A program made the translations under genes and the position numbers. Of a stretch of DNA of 64,000 bases, positions 26,978-39,927 are shown in pieces. A model generated the notes under the pieces. The model had not been told where the DNA came from. It saw only the letters and a list, made by a program, of their open reading frames with translations, and did not search any database. This DNA is from Salarchaeum japonicum. Lineage in GTDB: Archaea > Halobacteriota > Halobacteria > Halobacteriales > Halobacteriaceae. Position 1 is the first letter of the stretch, and the number at the start of each line of letters is the position of its first letter. Location of the stretch: contig NZ_CP085324.1 in the NCBI RefSeq assembly GCF_020614395.1, positions 1,369,564 to 1,433,563 of the forward strand, given 5' to 3'.

Positions 26978-27161
26978 GCCCTTTTTCTTCGTCGGGTTCG
27001 CGCTGCGCGCGAACCGCTCCTCGAAAAATCGCCCCCAAAAAAGGCCGCGAGCGCCGGCGGCGCTCGCGGTACGACTCGGTGCAACTCCGCAACTGCACCG
27101 CCGCCGCGACCGCACCGCCGCCGCATCGTAGCAATCGATCCAGATGGCTTCGTCGAAACGG
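26978..27161. repeat. Intergenic stretch with three successive hairpins
   Basis: The 184-base gap begins with CCCTTTTTC (26979-26987), a T tract suited to terminate the NDH-2 gene. It then contains three inverted repeats. At 26995-27015 a 9-base stem GGTTCGCGC/GCGCGAACC has loop TGC. At 27045-27069 an 11-base stem CCGCGAGCGCC/GGCGCTCGCGG has loop GGC. At 27077-27100 a 7-base stem CGGTGCA/TGCACCG has a 10-base loop. Between the first two lie A-rich tracts (GAAAAATC, CAAAAAAGG) that read as T tracts on the minus strand. No gene was found. Could be a double terminator for convergent genes or a structured RNA. Confidence 0.6.
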
Positions 27162-27428
27162 TCATTGGTGGGTTTGCGTGTCAGTCGTCGATACCGCTCG
27201 TGGGAGGGTGGGTACTCCCGTGGAAATCGTGTACAGTAGCGCGGTGAGCAGGGTGGTGTATTCGAGTACTGTGACGAGCGTGTCCTCGACACCGTAGAGG
27301 AGTTCGACCCCAAGTGCGTCGACACTGACAGCAAATAGGTGGGCGAGCAGGAATCCCGTTAGGACAATGGCCGCGATTCGGATGCTCGCGGTCAGGAGCC
27401 ACGAAACATCGACGTGCGTGTCACTCAT
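27162..27428 (-). CDS. Small membrane protein, unknown
   Basis: 88 residues with two hydrophobic helices (about 13-32 and 47-70) and a polar C-terminal tail. Base composition is clearly more AT-rich than in surrounding genes, so this may be a recent or fast-evolving gene. Minus-strand AATAATC at 27452-27458 lies 24-30 bases before the ATG and looks like its own TATA box. No family recognised. It converges on the NDH-2 gene from the other side of the hairpin region. Confidence 0.55.
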   Translation of the reverse strand: MSDTHVDVSWLLTASIRIAAIVLTGFLLAHLFAVSVDALGVELLYGVEDTLVTVLEYTTLLTALLYTISTGVPTLPRAVSTTDTQTHQ

Positions 27429-27527
27429 ACCATCCTATTTGTCGGCTAGACGATTATTGTTCGGGTCGCACGCAGCGAGTTACACGAATCGTCGGAAAAC
27501 CGCGGGTCTCCGAGAAAAGCCGAGGGG

Positions 27528-31930
<4,403 letters not shown>

Positions 31931-32007
31931 TCACTTAAGAAGGCTCGCACACGCACGCGCGCGAGTCCCCCCAACTGTCAACACAGCCGACCGTGTACGG
32001 TGCCGTG

Positions 32008-32217
32008 ATGTCCGAGTCCTCCACCGACGCGAGCCGACTGACTCGCACCGAACTCTACGCCGCGCTCACGCTCTGGTTCGCCGCGTTCGTCTTCCTCGAC
32101 ACCACGAGCGGGAGCGGGGTGTTCCCCACCGCGGCCAGTATCGTCGCCGCCATCGTCATCTACCTCCTCCCCGTCGTTCTCGTTGTTGACGTGGCGTTCC
32201 GATTCTTCCGGCTCTGA
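32008..32217 (+). CDS. Small membrane protein between gyrBA and top6BA
   Basis: 69 residues from ATG 32008 (MSESSTDASRLTRTELYAAL); an upstream in-frame GTG at 31993 would add five residues. Two hydrophobic helices (about 18-34 and 44-65) are joined by a Ser/Gly loop. The conserved-looking polar N terminus and its placement suggest the gene is real. Haloarchaeal genomes commonly have a small membrane ORF at this site. Function unknown. Confidence 0.65.
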   Translation: MSESSTDASRLTRTELYAALTLWFAAFVFLDTTSGSGVFPTAASIVAAIVIYLLPVVLVVDVAFRFFRL

Positions 32218-32257
32218 GCGGGACAGTCACGTTTTCACTTTCACCGTGCTACCGGGA

Positions 32258-32268
32258 GTGTTTTATCC
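32258..32268 (+). promoter_or_regulatory. top6B core promoter
   Basis: GTGTTTTATCC carries TTTTATC at 32261-32267, about 31 bases before the top6B ATG at 32295. That is right for a TATA box with a leader of only a few bases. Confidence 0.5.
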
Positions 32269-32294
32269 GCGAAGGGGATAGGGTCGGGCACTGA

Positions 32295-34712
32295 ATGACG
32301 TCCTTCCAGTCTACGCTCGGCGAGGAGGAGGGCATCGCGGAGGAGCTGGCGGAGAGCCAGCGGGAGATCTCCATCGCCGAGTTCTTCGAGAAGAACAAAC
32401 ACATGCTCGGGTTCGACTCGGGCGCTCGCGGGCTGGTCACGGCCGTGAAGGAGGCCGTGGACAACGCGCTCGACGCGACCGAGGAGGCCGGCATCCTCCC
32501 CGACATCTACGTCGAAATCCAGGAATCCGGGGACTACTATCGGCTCATCGTGGAGGACAACGGCCCCGGTATCACGAAGGAGCAAGTGCCGAAGGTGTTC
32601 GGGAAGCTCCTGTACGGGAGTCGGTTCCACGCGCGAGAGCAGAGCCGCGGCCAGCAGGGTATCGGGATTTCGGCGGCCGTGCTGTACAGCCAGCTCACGT
32701 CCGGAACGCCCGCGAAAATCACGAGTCGGACGAAAGGGAGCGAGACGGCGAAGTACTTCGAACTCACCATCGACACGGACTCGAACGAGCCCGTGATTCA
32801 GGACGAGGCGGAGACGACGTGGGAGCGCTCGCAGGGGACGCGCATCGAACTGGAGATGGAGGCGAACATGCGTGCGCGCAGCCAGCTCCACGATTACGTG
32901 AAGCACACGGCGGTCGTGAACCCGCACGCCCGCCTCGAACTCCGCGAGCCGAACGACCACTTCAAGTTCGAGCGCGCGGAGGGCGCGGAACTCCCCGCCG
33001 AAACCGAGGAAATCCGCCCGCACCCGCACGGCGTGGAACTCGGGACGGTCATCAAGATGCTGAACGCGACCGACTCCCACAGCCTCCGCGGGTTCCTCCA
33101 GGAGGAGTTCACGCGCGTCGGCGCGAAGACCGCGGACTCGATTCTCGACGCCTTCCGCGACCGACACTACGGCCGCGAGATGAGTTGGAGCGTCGCGACG
33201 ACGGAGTCGTCGCGTGACGGAGGCGGCGAAGCCGCCGGAGCGAGCGGTTTGCGGGACGCCGTCACGGACGCCGTTTCGAACAAGTCGGGCGCGGACACGG
33301 ACGCGTTCGCGGACGCGCTCAGCGACGAACTCGCGGAGTTCGACCGCGTCTCCTTCACCGACATCGAGAACGCGGTCGCGGCGGCCGCGGACGACGCGAG
33401 CGAGACGACGGGGACGACGTTCGGCGAGACGGTTCGCGAGAACGTCGTGGACGCCGTCTGGGCGGTGGTGACGGCGAACCGCGACGACGACCTGTACGGG
33501 TTCGTGGACGACGCGACGAGCGTTCAGAAGGACGACGCCACGGTGGCGGGCCTCGCGCGACGCATCGGCGAGAAGTTCGGCGACGACACCCCGCGCGACC
33601 GACTCGTTCGCGACGACCTCCGGCAGTTCGTCGTGCGCGCCGCCGAAACCACCGAGGATGTGGACGATGCGACCGTCGGCGAGACTTCGCGGGAGAACAT
33701 CACCGACCGGCTCTGGGAGGCGATGCGGCGCGTCGAGGACGACGTGCCGCTCGCGCGCGAGGTCGCGTCCGACCGGGACGCCGCCCGCGACCTGCTCGAC
33801 GCGATGACCACGGTGGACGTCATCGCGCCGCCGACGAACTGTCTCGCACCCATCACGCCCGACCTCATCGAGGCCGGCCTGCGCAAGGAGTTCGACGCCG
33901 ACTTCTACGCGGCGGCGACCCGGGACGCGGACGTGCACGGCGGCGACCCGTTCGTCGTCGAGGCCGGTATCGCGTACGGCGGCGACATCCCCGCCGACGG
34001 CACCGTCCAACTGATGCGGTTCGCGAACCGCGTGCCGCTCGTCTACCAGCGCGGCGCGTGCGCGACGACCCAGACGCTCAAACAGATCGGGTGGCGGAAC
34101 TACGGTCTCGACCAGCCGGGCGGGAGCGGCCTGCCGAGCGGGCCGTGCGTGATTCTGGTGCACGTCGCGTCCACGAACGTGCCCTTCACGAGCGAGTCGA
34201 AGGACGCGCTTGCGTCCGTCCCCGCAATCGAGGACGAAATCGAACTCGCGGTTCGGGAGGCCGCCCGCGACCTCAAATCCTACCTGAACAAGAAGCGCTC
34301 GATGCAGAAGCGCCGGGAGAAGCAGAACGTCATCGCGGACATTCTCCCGAAGATGGCGCGGAAGGTGAGCGAGATGACCGAGCGCGACGACCTCGTCATC
34401 GAGGACTCGCTCGCGCGCATCATGAACAACGTCCTCGTCGAGTCCGAAGTCGAGGACGGCGCGCTGACCGTGACCGTGGAGAACCACGCGGACGCGAACG
34501 CCGACCTCGACGTGACCGCCATCGTGGACGCGGAACCCACCGACCTCTCGGCGGGGAGCGTCGTGGAGATGGACGGCGAGTACTTCGTGACGTGGGAGCC
34601 GACGGTGTCGGGCGGCGAGGACGCGACGTTGACGGCGAGCGTTCCCGACGGAGCCGAGTGTGAACTGAGCGTGGACGGCGTGGAGGCGGAGAAACTCACG
34701 GTGAACCAATGA
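32295..34712 (+). CDS. top6B: DNA topoisomerase VI subunit B, with large insert
   Basis: 805 residues against ~530-620 in many archaea. The GHKL ATPase is intact: [15 protein letters not shown] near residue 50, [13 protein letters not shown] near 92, and lid [17 protein letters not shown] near 118. The extra length is mainly an acidic, Ala-rich segment of about 180 residues (roughly 300-480), with repeats like [20 protein letters not shown], between the ATPase/H2TH core and the transducer. The transducer resumes with [18 protein letters not shown] near 515. Residues 725-805 form an added C-terminal Ig-like domain. The enzyme relaxes and decatenates DNA. Its stop overlaps top6A by four bases. 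Confidence 0.95.
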   Translation: MTSFQSTLGEEEGIAEELAESQREISIAEFFEKNKHMLGFDSGARGLVTAVKEAVDNALDATEEAGILPDIYVEIQESGDYYRLIVEDNGPGITKEQVPKVFGKLLYGSRFHAREQSRGQQGIGISAAVLYSQLTSGTPAKITSRTKGSETAKYFELTIDTDSNEPVIQDEAETTWERSQGTRIELEMEANMRARSQLHDYVKHTAVVNPHARLELREPNDHFKFERAEGAELPAETEEIRPHPHGVELGTVIKMLNATDSHSLRGFLQEEFTRVGAKTADSILDAFRDRHYGREMSWSVATTESSRDGGGEAAGASGLRDAVTDAVSNKSGADTDAFADALSDELAEFDRVSFTDIENAVAAAADDASETTGTTFGETVRENVVDAVWAVVTANRDDDLYGFVDDATSVQKDDATVAGLARRIGEKFGDDTPRDRLVRDDLRQFVVRAAETTEDVDDATVGETSRENITDRLWEAMRRVEDDVPLAREVASDRDAARDLLDAMTTVDVIAPPTNCLAPITPDLIEAGLRKEFDADFYAAATRDADVHGGDPFVVEAGIAYGGDIPADGTVQLMRFANRVPLVYQRGACATTQTLKQIGWRNYGLDQPGGSGLPSGPCVILVHVASTNVPFTSESKDALASVPAIEDEIELAVREAARDLKSYLNKKRSMQKRREKQNVIADILPKMARKVSEMTERDDLVIEDSLARIMNNVLVESEVEDGALTVTVENHADANADLDVTAIVDAEPTDLSAGSVVEMDGEYFVTWEPTVSGGEDATLTASVPDGAECELSVDGVEAEKLTVNQ

Positions 34713-35800
34713 GCGACATCACTGACGCGAAGGCGCGAGAGCGCCTCATCGACATGGCGGCGGAGTTCTACGACCAGTTCGCGGACGGCGACATCCCCCA
34801 CATGGACGTGCCGACGCGCTCGAAGTCGAACATCGTGTTCGACGAGGACGCCGGCGTCTGGGTGTACGGCGACCGCACGAGCACGCGGAGCGCGAACAGC
34901 GTGCGGGGCGCGCGGAAACTCCTGAAGGCGGTGTACACGATGGAGTTTCTCGCCCAGCAGTTAGAGGAGAACCGCTCGTCCACCCTGCGTGAACTCTACT
35001 ACCTCAGCGAGTCCTGGGACGAGGAGGAAGCCCAGTTCAACACGCAGTCCGAGTCGAACAAGCTCGTCGAAGACCTCGAAATCGTCTCCGGCGTCAAGCG
35101 CGAGGACTTCCACATGCGGCCGGAGGAGTCCGGCGCGAAGGTGATGGGGCCGCTCCTCCTCCGCGAGCAGACCCGGCGGGGCGACCGCGACATCCACTGC
35201 CAGGAGGACGTGGGGCAGGGCGGCTACCAGATTCCGAACGACCCGGACACCATCGAGTTCCTCGACAACGACGCCGAGTTCGTGCTCTGCGTGGAGACCG
35301 GTGGGATGCGCGACCGGCTCGTCGAGAACGGGTTCGACGACGAGTACGACGCGCTCGTCGTCCACCTCGGCGGCCAGCCCGCCCGGGCGACCCGCCGGCT
35401 CACGAAGCGTCTCCGGGACGAACTCGACCTCCCGGTCGTGGTGTTCACTGACGGCGACCCCTGGAGTTACCGCATCTTCGGGTCTGTCGCATATGGTTCC
35501 ATCAAGTCCGCGCACCTCTCCGAGTACCTCGCGACGCCGGACGCGCAGTTCGTCGGCATCCGCCCCGAGGACATCGTGGAGTACGACCTCCCGACCGACC
35601 CGCTCAGCGACTCCGACGTGAACGCCCTCGAAAGCGAACTCGAAGACCCCCGGTTCCAGACCGAGTACTGGACCGAGCAGATAGAACTCCAGCTCGACAT
35701 CGCCAAGAAGGCCGAACAGCAGGCGCTCGCCTCCCGCGGCCTGGACTTCGTCACCGACACCTACCTCCCCGAGCGCCTCGACGCGATGGGCGTCATCTGA
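34709..35800 (+). CDS. top6A: DNA topoisomerase VI subunit A (Spo11-like)
   Basis: 363 residues. The catalytic Tyr lies in the CAP domain, [17 protein letters not shown] near residue 97. The TOPRIM domain shows [18 protein letters not shown] with its Glu near 196 and [19 protein letters not shown] with DxD near 249. It cuts both strands with a covalent phosphotyrosine. Start ATG overlaps the top6B TGA, so the two subunits are coupled. The 3' end meets the metallo-hydrolase gene on the other strand with no gap. Confidence 0.96.
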   Translation: MSDITDAKARERLIDMAAEFYDQFADGDIPHMDVPTRSKSNIVFDEDAGVWVYGDRTSTRSANSVRGARKLLKAVYTMEFLAQQLEENRSSTLRELYYLSESWDEEEAQFNTQSESNKLVEDLEIVSGVKREDFHMRPEESGAKVMGPLLLREQTRRGDRDIHCQEDVGQGGYQIPNDPDTIEFLDNDAEFVLCVETGGMRDRLVENGFDDEYDALVVHLGGQPARATRRLTKRLRDELDLPVVVFTDGDPWSYRIFGSVAYGSIKSAHLSEYLATPDAQFVGIRPEDIVEYDLPTDPLSDSDVNALESELEDPRFQTEYWTEQIELQLDIAKKAEQQALASRGLDFVTDTYLPERLDAMGVI

Positions 35801-36481
35801 TTACTGCTGGGTCGGAGAGAGCGCGACCCCGATTTCGCGTCGCGCCACGTCGGTGACGAACGCGTCGGCGTCGGTTTCGAGCGCGTCGAACGTGTCGTAG
35901 TGCACGGGCACGACGAGGTCGGGTTCCATTCGTTCCGCGAGCGCGGCGGCTTCCTCGCGGTTCATCGTGAACGACCCGCCGATTGGCGGGCAGAGCACGT
36001 CCGCGTCGATGTCGTCGTGGTGGGAAAGCGCGTCCGAGTCGCCCGTCCAGAGCACGCGCGAGTCGCCGAGGGTGACGAGGTAGCCGACGCCGAACCCGGG
36101 CGGGTGGTTGTCGCGGGGGCCGTCGGGCCGGTTGTACGCGGGAAGCGACTGCACGCGCACGCCGTCCACCGTGACGGTCTCGGACTCGCCGACGCGCACC
36201 ACGTCGTAGTCGAGGTCGGCGACCGGCGTCACGTCCCGGCCGATGTTCTCGGCGTTCACGCCCTCGTAGACGACGATTGTCGCGCCCGGCTTGGCGACGC
36301 GCCGAATGCCGTCCGGGTCGTAGTGGTGGTCGTGCGTGACGCAGACCACGTCGCCGTCCCGGGCGTCGTAGCCGTCGAGGACGCCGTACCGGCCGGGGTC
36401 GAGGTAGACCGTTCGGTCGCCGCGGACGCGTATCGTCGCGTAGCCGAGCCAGGAGAGGGCGATGTCGCGGTAGCGAACCAT
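35801..36481 (-). CDS. Metallo-beta-lactamase-fold hydrolase (UlaG-like)
   Basis: 226 residues. The metal motif reads VCVTHDHHYDPDGIRRV near residue 46, a HxHHxD form of the MBL signature. VLWTGDSDALSHHDDID near 135 and VPVHYDTFDALETDADAF near 194 give the further His/Asp ligands. The GYATIRVRGDRTVYLDPGRY start is typical of UlaG/YtnP-type hydrolases that act on small phosphoesters or lactones. Substrate unknown. The gene abuts top6A at its 3' end. Confidence 0.82.
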   Translation of the reverse strand: MVRYRDIALSWLGYATIRVRGDRTVYLDPGRYGVLDGYDARDGDVVCVTHDHHYDPDGIRRVAKPGATIVVYEGVNAENIGRDVTPVADLDYDVVRVGESETVTVDGVRVQSLPAYNRPDGPRDNHPPGFGVGYLVTLGDSRVLWTGDSDALSHHDDIDADVLCPPIGGSFTMNREEAAALAERMEPDLVVPVHYDTFDALETDADAFVTDVARREIGVALSPTQQ

Positions 36482-36511
36482 ACCCGAGCGTCGGGCGGCG
36501 CGCGGAAAAAG

Positions 36512-37288
36512 TTAGAGGAGGTCGCGGGCGTCCGCGAGCGAGTCCCGGACGTAGTCGGGCTGCACGGGGCTCGCGGCGAGCGTCTCGTCGTCGGTGACGC
36601 CGGTGCGGACGAGCACCGTCGTCATCCCTACGCGGTTCCCCATCGCGATGTCGGTGTCGAGGCGGTCGCCGACGAGCACGCACTCGGCGGCCGGGAGGTC
36701 GAGGCGGTCGAGCGCGAGGCGGGCGGTCACGTCCGAGGGTTTGCCGAGGACGGCGTCGGGGTCGCGCTCCACGACGTTCGCGACCGCGTCGATAATCGCG
36801 CCGGAGCCGGGAACCGGGCCGTCGGGCGTCGGCACGGTGATGTCGGGGTCGGTGCCGACGAGCGCGTCCGCGCCCGCGTCGAACGCGCGGAGCGCCGCGA
36901 CCATGTCGTCGTACGCGAACTCGCGGTCGTAGCCGACGACGACCGTGTCGGCGCGCCGGGCGTCAGCGACGAGTGACACGCCGGCGTCGCGGAGCTGGTC
37001 AGTTACGGACGCCTCGGCGATGGCGAACACGGACTCGTCGGCGTGGTGCTCGCGGAGGTAGTCGATGGTCGCGCTCGTCGCGGTGAGCACCTCCTCGGGG
37101 CGGGCGTCCACGCCGAGGCCTGTGAGCCGCTGGGCGTACTCGGCGGGCGGCCGCGTGGGGTTGTTCGTGAGGAAGAGCACGCCGCGGCCCGCGTCGCGGA
37201 CGGCGGCGAGCGCGTCCGCCGCGCCGTCCAACAGCGAGTCGCCGGAGAGAACGGTACCGTCGAGGTCGACGACGACGCCGCGAGTCAT
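36512..37288 (-). CDS. HAD-IIA hydrolase, NagD/AraL type sugar phosphatase
   Basis: 258 residues. Motif I VVVDLDGTVLSGD near residue 5 contains the nucleophile Asp and the acid-base Asp. Motif II LFLTNNPTRPP near 38 has the Thr/Asn signature of HAD-IIA proteins; motif III/IV is VLGKPSDVTARLALD then ECVLVGDRLDTDIAMGNRVG near 196. Likely dephosphorylates a small sugar or nucleotide phosphate. ATG 37288 overlaps the mscS stop by four bases, so the two form an operon with the channel first. Confidence 0.88.
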   Translation of the reverse strand: MTRGVVVDLDGTVLSGDSLLDGAADALAAVRDAGRGVLFLTNNPTRPPAEYAQRLTGLGVDARPEEVLTATSATIDYLREHHADESVFAIAEASVTDQLRDAGVSLVADARRADTVVVGYDREFAYDDMVAALRAFDAGADALVGTDPDITVPTPDGPVPGSGAIIDAVANVVERDPDAVLGKPSDVTARLALDRLDLPAAECVLVGDRLDTDIAMGNRVGMTTVLVRTGVTDDETLAASPVQPDYVRDSLADARDLL

Positions 37289-38133
37289 CGCTCGCCCTCC
37301 ATCGACACGTCGAGCGTGCCGCTGACCGCCTGCTGGCTCGCGGGCGCGAGCGACACGTCCGCGGCCTGCAGTCGGCGTTTCACGCGCCTGGCGAACGCGC
37401 TGTCCACGTTCGCGACGTTCGCGGAGCGCGGGTCGTCCACCCAGACGCGCGCCGAGAGCTCTATCGCGTTCTCCCCGAGCGACGTGACGTGCACGGCGGG
37501 TGCGGGCTCGCTCGCGAGGCGGTCGTCGTCGCTTGCGGCGTCGAGGATGACCTCGGTGGCGGCGTCGAGGTCGGTGTCGTACCCGACGAGCACGCGCTCG
37601 GTGAGCCGGTACTTCCCCCTGGAGAAGGGGTTGCGGATGGCGTTCGTGGAGAGCTGGGTGTTCGGGACGGTGAGGACTTCGTCGGCGGGCGTGCGGACGC
37701 GGGTGACGCGGAGGTCGATGCGTTCGACCGTGCCCGCCTCGTCGTTCCACTCGATGTAGTCGCCGACGTTGAAGTCGGGGTCGGCGACGAGGAAGAGGCC
37801 GCTCACGAGGTTCCCGATGACGTCCTGGCCGGCGACGCCGACCGCGAGCGTGCCGGCGGCGACGATCATCGTGGAGCCGGCGACGAGGCCGCCGAACCCG
37901 GCGGCGGCGGTGGCCAACGGTATCGCGGCGACGACGAACAACACGGTCGTGTACTGTTCGAGCGCGTTCACGAGCGTCGGGTTGTTCCGGTTGCGCGCGG
38001 CGACGACGCGACTCACCATCGGCCTGACGACCAGGTGGCCGAGCAGGGAGACGGCGAGCAGCGTCCCGCAGAAGAGGGCGGCGCTCTCGAACCACTCGCT
38101 GTACTGTGAGAGCAGTGATCCGAGCGTCACCAC
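37285..38133 (-). CDS. MscS-family mechanosensitive ion channel
   Basis: 282 residues, three helices then the beta domain, the minimal MscS plan. The pore helix TM3 reads TMIVAAGTLAVGVAGQDVIGNLVSG near residue 88, a Gly/Ala-rich packing helix; the MscS beta domain starts at FLVADPDFNVGDYIEWND near 118, and TVPNTQLSTNAIRNPF near 158 is diagnostic. It opens under membrane tension and should release solutes on hypo-osmotic shock. The start codon is GTG (38133, with a second GTG next to it). Coupled to the HAD phosphatase that follows. Confidence 0.87.
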   Translation of the reverse strand: MVTLGSLLSQYSEWFESAALFCGTLLAVSLLGHLVVRPMVSRVVAARNRNNPTLVNALEQYTTVLFVVAAIPLATAAAGFGGLVAGSTMIVAAGTLAVGVAGQDVIGNLVSGLFLVADPDFNVGDYIEWNDEAGTVERIDLRVTRVRTPADEVLTVPNTQLSTNAIRNPFSRGKYRLTERVLVGYDTDLDAATEVILDAASDDDRLASEPAPAVHVTSLGENAIELSARVWVDDPRSANVANVDSAFARRVKRRLQAADVSLAPASQQAVSGTLDVSMEGER

Positions 38134-38190
38134 CGGTCTACACTCCTGTTCATACCCGGGGTTCGGGGGCGGACGGGGTAACTCTCCCGG

Positions 38191-39846
38191 CTACTGGGTG
38201 TCGGCGAGCCGGCGGACGCGCTCGATGGTGTCCGCGTCCGCGGGGTCTTTGTCGTCGCGCACGCCGAGGAAGCGGGGGAAACGGAGGGCGTAGCCCGCGG
38301 AGTACGTGGGGGACTCCTGTATCTCCTCGTACCCGACCTCGAAGACGACCGCGGGTTCGAGGTCGACGTCCTGGCCGTCCTGACTCCGGATGTGGGGTTC
38401 CAGGCGGTCGGTGAGGTCTGCGAGTTCCGCGTCCGTGATGCCGGTCGCGACCTTTCCGAGCGTCTCGTACGCTTCGGTCTCGCTGTTCCACGCGGAGAGG
38501 AGGAAGGTTCCGAGGAAGGAGGCTCTGCGGCCTTCGCCCCACTCCGCGCCGGTGACGACGAGGTCGAGGGTCTCCACGTCGGGCTTGCGCTTCAGCCAGT
38601 TCTTCCCGCGCTTTCCGGGCGAGTACGCGGAGTCGGGGTTCTTGAGCATGATGCCCTCGTGGCCGGTTTCGAGCGCGCGCGCTTCGATGTCGCCGATTTC
38701 GTCGGGGTCGTCGGTGAGCGCGAGGTCGGAGACGCCCGCGGAGAGCGCGTCCGCGAGTCGATCGTGGCGCTCGGTGAGCGGCCGGTCGAGCAGGTCGTCG
38801 CCGTCGTGGTGGAGGCAGTCGAACGCCCGCAGTTCCACTTCGACCTCCTCGCGCATCCGGTCGACGTCGTGCTTCCGGCGGAACCGCCGCAGGATCTCCT
38901 GGAACGGGAGGGGGTCGCCGTCCTCGTCGGTGGCGATGACCTCGCCGTCGAGAATCGCGGGGGCGTCGAGTTCGTCTTCAGCGAACTCTACGACCTCGGG
39001 AAGCGCGCCCGTGACGTCCTCCATGTTCCGCGAGTAGAGCGACACCTCGTCGTCGTAGTGGAGTTGGACGCGCGCGCCGTCGAACTTCGTCTCCACCGCG
39101 ACCGTCCCCCACTCCGCGACGGCGTCCGTGATGGTGCCGGCCTGCGCGAGCATCGCCTGCACGGGCCGCCCGACTTCGAGGTGGATGTCGTCCAACCCCG
39201 CCTCGCCGTCGTCGCGCGCGGTCTCGGCGACGAGGCCGTAGTCGTTCGACACCTGGAGCGCGCGCTCCACCGACTCGACGGGCACGTCGAACGCCTCGGC
39301 GATGCCGTCGCGAACGGTGCCTTCGCCGACGCCGATGCGCATCTCGGAGAGCACGAGGCGGGCGAGGTAGCGCGCCTCCTCGCTCGAACACCGATTGAAG
39401 AGGCCGAAGAGGACGGTTATCTTCTCGTCCTGACTGCCCGCGCCCTCGGCCGCCGCGAGCGCCGCGAGTTCGTCGTACACCTCGCGGACGGTCAGGGCGT
39501 CGCGGCCGCCGCCGCTCGTGAACGCGCCGAGTCCCTGCTGGCCGCCGAGGTCGTAGGACGCCGCGACCGCGCCGATGTCGCCCGCGTCGGCGAGCGCGGC
39601 CTCCACGTCCTCTCTGTCCGTGTTCGGGCCGGCGGCGCGCGCGATGGCCTCGTAGCAGTAGTTCGGGCCGATGTCGAGTTTCGTCTCGCTGTACGCCGGG
39701 AACACGCGTCCCTGCACGAACCGCGCGACCACCGCGAGGTCGTCGCCCGCCGCCGCGAACAGGTCGGCGACGAGGGAGACGACGTCGAGGTCTGCGGGTT
39801 CGGCCTCGATGGCGGACGCGCGCTCGGCGAACTCCGCGAACTCCAT
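38191..39846 (-). CDS. lig: ATP-dependent DNA ligase
   Basis: 551 residues, normal for archaeal/eukaryal ligase I type. An N-terminal helical DNA-binding domain (1-205) precedes the nucleotidyltransferase domain. The adenylation motif is VETKFDGARVQLHY with the AMP-binding Lys near residue 254; further motifs are LDGEVIATDEDGDPL near 305 and EGIMLKNPDSAYSPGKRGKNWLKRK near 400 (motifs IV-V), here cited by core GIMLKNPDSAY. The OB domain closes the protein with the terminal arginine-rich RALRFPRFLGVRDDK motif. ATG 39846 confirmed by minus-strand TTTAAG at 39873-39878, 29 bases upstream. Confidence 0.95.
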   Translation of the reverse strand: MEFAEFAERASAIEAEPADLDVVSLVADLFAAAGDDLAVVARFVQGRVFPAYSETKLDIGPNYCYEAIARAAGPNTDREDVEAALADAGDIGAVAASYDLGGQQGLGAFTSGGGRDALTVREVYDELAALAAAEGAGSQDEKITVLFGLFNRCSSEEARYLARLVLSEMRIGVGEGTVRDGIAEAFDVPVESVERALQVSNDYGLVAETARDDGEAGLDDIHLEVGRPVQAMLAQAGTITDAVAEWGTVAVETKFDGARVQLHYDDEVSLYSRNMEDVTGALPEVVEFAEDELDAPAILDGEVIATDEDGDPLPFQEILRRFRRKHDVDRMREEVEVELRAFDCLHHDGDDLLDRPLTERHDRLADALSAGVSDLALTDDPDEIGDIEARALETGHEGIMLKNPDSAYSPGKRGKNWLKRKPDVETLDLVVTGAEWGEGRRASFLGTFLLSAWNSETEAYETLGKVATGITDAELADLTDRLEPHIRSQDGQDVDLEPAVVFEVGYEEIQESPTYSAGYALRFPRFLGVRDDKDPADADTIERVRRLADTQ

Positions 39847-39872
39847 TACGCGGTCGTTCACGGCGTCCGTGC

Positions 39873-39904
39873 TTAAACCGACCGAAGGCCCACCGCCTTT
39901 TATA
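39873..39904. promoter_or_regulatory. Divergent promoters, lig / GCS2-like gene
   Basis: Minus-strand TTTAAG (39873-39878) lies 29 bases before lig ATG 39846. Plus-strand TTTTATA (39898-39904) lies 27 bases before ATG 39928. Both transcripts should be leaderless. Confidence 0.6.
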
Positions 39905-39927
39905 CGCTCGCTCACGAACCCTCGCGC

